Shown piece by piece: positions 7,569 to 10,562 of a stretch of DNA of 10,562 nt. Positions within the stretch are counted from its first letter, which is position 1. Each line of letters starts with the position of its first letter. Made by a program: the position numbers and the translations under genes. This stretch comes from Actinomycetes bacterium (lineage in GTDB: Bacteria > Actinomycetota > Acidimicrobiia > Acidimicrobiales > JAJYPT01), in assembly GCA_021795135.1 (NCBI GenBank), contig JAJYPT010000047.1:1-10562 (forward strand). The letters run 5' to 3'. Under the pieces are notes generated by a model, which was not told the DNA's origin, searched no databases, and worked only from the letters and a program-made list of their open reading frames with translations.

Positions 7569-7582
7569 ATAAGCGGATAATA
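7569..7582 (-). repeat. Copy 2 of the 14-bp mercury-cluster motif
   Basis: The minus strand reads TATTATCCGCTTAT, one mismatch from 6025-6038. It lies 54 bp before the MerT-like gene in the 129-bp gap after merA. A possible weak promoter overlaps it (TTGATT 7540-7545, TATTCT 7562-7567, 16-bp spacing). Together with copy 1 this suggests both transcription starts answer to one regulator, not encoded in this window. Confidence 0.4.
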
Positions 7583-7636
7583 AAAACCAAATCTCATATT
7601 CCAAAATACTTAGAGTTTCAAAGAAGGCTTTTATCT

Positions 7637-8221
7637 TTGTCAAAAAATAAAACGACACCCCATATTATTAGTGTTTTAAAAGAAGTATTTAGAACTCCTC
7701 GTTATCTTTATCTTTTTCTCCCACTAGCAATTTTAACTATTGGGGTCTACACCATACTTTTACCCTATGAATTTACTCAGCGTGTTTCTTTTGTGAACTG
7801 GAATTTTTTAACTCCTCAGATGATGCTTTTTAGTGTTCTCCTAGGCACATCTATGGCAATGATTATAACTTTACAATTATTTTCCATTCACAAAGTTGCT
7901 CTTTCAAAAACAAGTTCTGCCCCAGGTTTTGGCTTTATATTGAGTCTTTTACCTACCATGACCTGTTGTAGCCCTTTGGTTCCTACCCTACTGGCTACTC
8001 TTGGTATGTCTGGTATTGGAGTTGCTAGTACATCTGGCACAATTCAAAGTTTCTTTGCTTTACATCAAAGCGCCATTTTGAGCTTTAGTCTGATCTGGCT
8101 TTTAATAACTATCGCTTGGAGCGCTCACAAAATAGCCATATCAAATTGTTTTAGCCCCCTTGGATGTGAAATAAATACCGAAATGGAGTCTTTTAGTGCT
8201 GTTCAGGACAACCAAAAATAA
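7637..8221 (+). CDS. MerT-like mercury transport membrane protein with N-terminal extension
   Basis: 194 residues with four likely membrane segments (about 22-43, 60-83, 98-128 and 143-167). The third contains TCCSPLVPTLLATLGMSG (109-126), which lines up with TCCLGPLVLVALGFSG in TM1 of MerT, where the CysCys takes Hg(II) from the periplasmic side. After the next helix comes NCFSPLGC (Cys171, Cys177), matching the C-x5-C of the cytoplasmic MerT loop (ACKPGEVC). The protein differs from MerT in having about 100 extra N-terminal residues with two helices and in lacking the helix after C-x5-C. I infer Hg(II) import to MerA. The TTG at 7637 has AAGAAGG nine bases upstream. It follows merA by 129 bp and overlaps the next gene by 26 bp. 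An unrelated CC-containing membrane family is the main alternative. Confidence 0.72.
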   Translation: MSKNKTTPHIISVLKEVFRTPRYLYLFLPLAILTIGVYTILLPYEFTQRVSFVNWNFLTPQMMLFSVLLGTSMAMIITLQLFSIHKVALSKTSSAPGFGFILSLLPTMTCCSPLVPTLLATLGMSGIGVASTSGTIQSFFALHQSAILSFSLIWLLITIAWSAHKIAISNCFSPLGCEINTEMESFSAVQDNQK

Positions 8222-8753
8222 AATATTTTCAATAGTGATAGCACTAGTAATACTAGGAGGTGTCTTGTTGATAAATTCACCTCCAAAGCAATTACCAACT
8301 AAAGCACTAACTACCAATTCGATAGGGGTAAAAGCTCCAAATGGTAGCTTTAGGGAAACAAATGGTCAAATTGTAAAGCTTAGTTCTTTCAAAGGAAAAC
8401 GAACTTTGGTTTGGTTTGTTGCTACATGGTGTTCTAGCTGTGCTGTTGGAACCCAAGCTATTGCAGCTAATATGGCTAAATTTAAAGCTGCTCATATTCA
8501 TGTAATTGAATTAGAGCTCTACAATGATTTAGGACAAACTGGCCAATCAATTTCTAGTTTTGGCTCTCAATATGGAGGAAAGACAATATTGAACCATAAT
8601 TGGACTTTGGGTACTGCCTCTAGTGCAATGACTCTTACCTATGATCCAAAGTCTTATTTAGATATATATTATCTAATTGGAAAATCAGGCAAAATCAAAT
8701 ACATAAATTCTTCTCCTGCAGTTACCATACCTAATATTTTATCAAATGCTTAA
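8196..8753 (+). CDS. Membrane-anchored thioredoxin-fold protein, WCSSC, no cis-proline
   Basis: 185 residues. A short basic N-terminus and one hydrophobic helix (about 9-27) suggest an uncleaved anchor or signal peptide, placing the rest outside the cytoplasm. A TlpA/redoxin-like domain follows: KLSSFKGKRTLVWFVATWCSSC with Cys79 and Cys82, then a strand HVIELELY. The late part reads SYLDIYYLIGKSGKI. In thioredoxins this position is normally PTTFLID-like with a cis-proline; here Asp156 takes the place of that proline. The segment resembles the LIG-x-x-G strand of Sco copper chaperones, although their Cys-x3-Cys and His ligand are not seen. GTG at 8196 has GGAG seven bases upstream and overlaps the MerT-like gene, implying coupled translation. 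I infer an extracytoplasmic Hg(II)-binding partner standing in for MerP. A general thiol-disulfide oxidoreductase is the alternative. Confidence 0.8.
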   Translation: MLFRTTKNKIFSIVIALVILGGVLLINSPPKQLPTKALTTNSIGVKAPNGSFRETNGQIVKLSSFKGKRTLVWFVATWCSSCAVGTQAIAANMAKFKAAHIHVIELELYNDLGQTGQSISSFGSQYGGKTILNHNWTLGTASSAMTLTYDPKSYLDIYYLIGKSGKIKYINSSPAVTIPNILSNA

Positions 8754-8940
8754 TTATTGGTTTTTCTGAAGTTATTGAAAAAATTGGCAAGTTTTCATTT
8801 GTTCAATTCTAAGGTCTAATTTTAGGCAAAAGATAAATAAGTCATAATAGATTAGCTTTCAAAAAATATTTACTTTCATAAAGTTATGCTCAATCTTGTG
8901 CTTAATTTAAAAATGGGTAAAAACGTTTAAGGAAAATATT

Positions 8941-10542
8941 GTGAACCACAATTCTATTAGCCTTGGTACCACTGCTAGCAGAATATCTTTTTTAGCTTTT
9001 TTAGGAGCTTTGCTGGGAGTGGTTGGGGGAATTGCTGCTTTTATTGTTATACATCTGGTTGGATTAATATCTAATTTAGCCTTATTGCATAAAGTTGGGT
9101 TCAATCTTCCGAACCTAGACAATTATCACCCAACAATCTTTCTAATCCCCACAGCAATGTTGGGAGGCTTAATAGCAGCTATTCTAGCAATTTGGGCACC
9201 TGTTATAAAAGGACATGGAATTCCTGAATCAATAGAAGCTATTTTGCTCAGACAAAGCAAAATACCACCCAAAGCTGCCCTAGCAAAACCTATCTCTTCA
9301 GCTATTGTTATGGGCACCGGAGGACCCTTTGGAGCAGAAGGTCCAATTATTGTTACTGGAGGTTCCATAGGATCTCTTTTGGGTCAATTGCTATCAGTAT
9401 CTCCCATAGAGCGTAGAATACTGTTAGCTACTGGAGCAGCAGCTGGGATGGCTGGGGTTTTCAATACACCAATTGCTGCTATTATTATAGCTTTTGAACT
9501 ACTGCTTTTCGAACGATCCTTACGCTCTATCGTGCCTCTTGTTTTGGCCACTTCGATAGCTTCTGAGATCCATGTGATATTAATTGGTCCCAATCCCATC
9601 TTTGCAATGGTTCAACATTTGACTATAAGCCCTTTTCAGTTTCTCTTTTTTATAATTTTAGGAATTTCAGTAGGATTCCTCGCTCTAATTTTAAATAAAG
9701 GCTTGTTTCTAGTTGAAAAAATATTCTCCCTTCTTCCTGTATCTGAATTTTGGCACCCGGTTATAGGAGCTATGGGTTTTGGAATTGTTGGAATGATAGT
9801 TCCAGGAACCTTATCTGTGGGCTATTGGGCTATATCAGATACAATAAATGGAAAATTTTTATTGACAACTGCAGCAATATTATTTGTAGGCAAAATGATT
9901 TCTTGGTGGATTGCCCTTGGATCTAATACTTCTGGAGGAACTCTGGCTCCTATGTTTTTAATCGGATCCACTATGGGCTATGTGCTTGGAGTCATAATTG
10001 ATAAAATGTTTCCCTTTATACACCTTCCTCCAACTGCGTTTGCCTTAGCAGCAATGGGGGCAACTTTTGGAGTAGGCACAAGAGCTCTTCTTACTGGAGT
10101 GGTATTTTCACTAGAGGTAACTGGTGCATTTGGCCTTGTGCTTCCTGTATTGATCACAACTGTCATAGCTGAACTTGTAGTTGAAAGATTTTTACAAGAA
10201 AGAATTATGACAGATAAATTATTCAAAAGAGGCTACAGAGTAAATTTCGATACAGAAATTGATCCTTTTAAAAAATATATTGTTTCTCAAGTTATGGAAC
10301 CTGCCCAAGGGCCACTACCTTTAGGTCCAAGTATTGATCCTTTGTCTTTTTTATCTGAGGCTGTTATTTTTTTCTCAAAGTCCAATATGGAAAAACTTCC
10401 CGTGGTCAAAGAAGACACTTTAGTAGGTTGGCTATCTAAAGGTGTTTTAGTTGATGTAATTCGAGAAAAAGAAAAAGAAGATTGTATCCAAATTGGAATC
10501 TTTAGCCAATGGAAAACTAATCGTAGCCTAAAAAAAATCTAA
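8941..10542 (+). CDS. ClC-family chloride channel/antiporter with C-terminal CBS-like segment
   Basis: 533-residue integral membrane protein of the voltage-gated chloride channel family. Selectivity-filter motifs in order are GHGIPE (91-96), GTGGPFGAEGPI with gating Glu133 (125-136), and SGGTLAP (331-337) near the third filter helix. Further family signatures are ATGAAAGMAGVFNTPIAA (163-180) and GVGTRALLTGVVFSLEVTG (377-395). A soluble tail from about 440 contains VSQVMEPAQGPLPLGPSID and NMEKLPVVKEDTLVGWLSK, resembling one CBS half-pair, possibly regulatory. By my alignment to E. coli ClC, Ser107 is His92, internal proton Glu203 is Leu187 and Tyr445 is Met423, so stoichiometry or even channel versus antiporter behaviour is uncertain. 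GTG at 8941 has AAGG eight bases upstream. The 187-bp gap before it shows no clear terminator, so read-through from the mercury cluster is possible, but separate transcription is more likely. Confidence 0.93.
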   Translation: MNHNSISLGTTASRISFLAFLGALLGVVGGIAAFIVIHLVGLISNLALLHKVGFNLPNLDNYHPTIFLIPTAMLGGLIAAILAIWAPVIKGHGIPESIEAILLRQSKIPPKAALAKPISSAIVMGTGGPFGAEGPIIVTGGSIGSLLGQLLSVSPIERRILLATGAAAGMAGVFNTPIAAIIIAFELLLFERSLRSIVPLVLATSIASEIHVILIGPNPIFAMVQHLTISPFQFLFFIILGISVGFLALILNKGLFLVEKIFSLLPVSEFWHPVIGAMGFGIVGMIVPGTLSVGYWAISDTINGKFLLTTAAILFVGKMISWWIALGSNTSGGTLAPMFLIGSTMGYVLGVIIDKMFPFIHLPPTAFALAAMGATFGVGTRALLTGVVFSLEVTGAFGLVLPVLITTVIAELVVERFLQERIMTDKLFKRGYRVNFDTEIDPFKKYIVSQVMEPAQGPLPLGPSIDPLSFLSEAVIFFSKSNMEKLPVVKEDTLVGWLSKGVLVDVIREKEKEDCIQIGIFSQWKTNRSLKKI

Positions 10543-10562
10543 GCAACAAAAAATTTTTGATC

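Noticed and set aside
1..10562. CRISPR arrays, tRNA or rRNA genes, insertion sequences, toxin-antitoxin pairs
   Set aside because: No regularly spaced repeats, tRNA-like cloverleaf, rRNA segments, transposase motifs or toxin-antitoxin gene pairs were seen on either strand.

Overview
The window is AT-rich bacterial chromosomal DNA that most resembles a low-GC actinobacterium, possibly a marine Acidimicrobiia/Actinomarinales type. That placement is an inference. It rests on a GuaB3-type IMP dehydrogenase paralogue sitting directly before guaA, actinobacterial-style GuaA motifs (FGAQYAQLIARRVREA), and a groES-groEL / guaB3 / guaA neighbourhood like that of Mycobacterium and Streptomyces. Six of the ten protein genes start with GTG or TTG.

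Left part (1-2720, minus strand): guaB3 then guaA, 24 bp apart, for GMP synthesis. The last ~10 codons of guaA run off the left edge. A divergent DUF554 membrane protein follows (2865-3551, plus strand). Next come a 50-codon small gene on the minus strand (3559-3711) and a strong bidirectional terminator (3783-3819).

Middle (3849-5845, minus strand): a groES-groEL operon with overlapping stop and start codons, headed by a perfect CIRCE element (5819-5845), so heat-shock control by HrcA is expected.

Right part (6000-8753, plus strand): a compact mercury-detoxification cluster. It encodes mercuric reductase (MerA, no N-terminal HMA domain, C-terminal CysCys). Next is a membrane protein carrying both cysteine signatures of MerT (a TCC pair in a membrane helix and a later C-x5-C) in an unusual architecture. 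Last is a membrane-anchored thioredoxin-fold protein with WCSSC but no cis-proline, whose gene overlaps the MerT-like gene by 26 bp. No merP, merB or merR is present. I infer a relay: the thioredoxin-like protein captures Hg(II) outside the membrane, the MerT-like protein moves it in, and MerA reduces it to Hg(0). A long stem-loop lies just upstream of merA. A 14-bp motif inside it recurs (13/14, opposite orientation) in the gap before the MerT-like gene, so it may be the operator of the cluster.

Far right (8941-10542, plus strand): a ClC-family anion channel or transporter with one C-terminal CBS-like segment and several substituted anion/proton-pathway residues.
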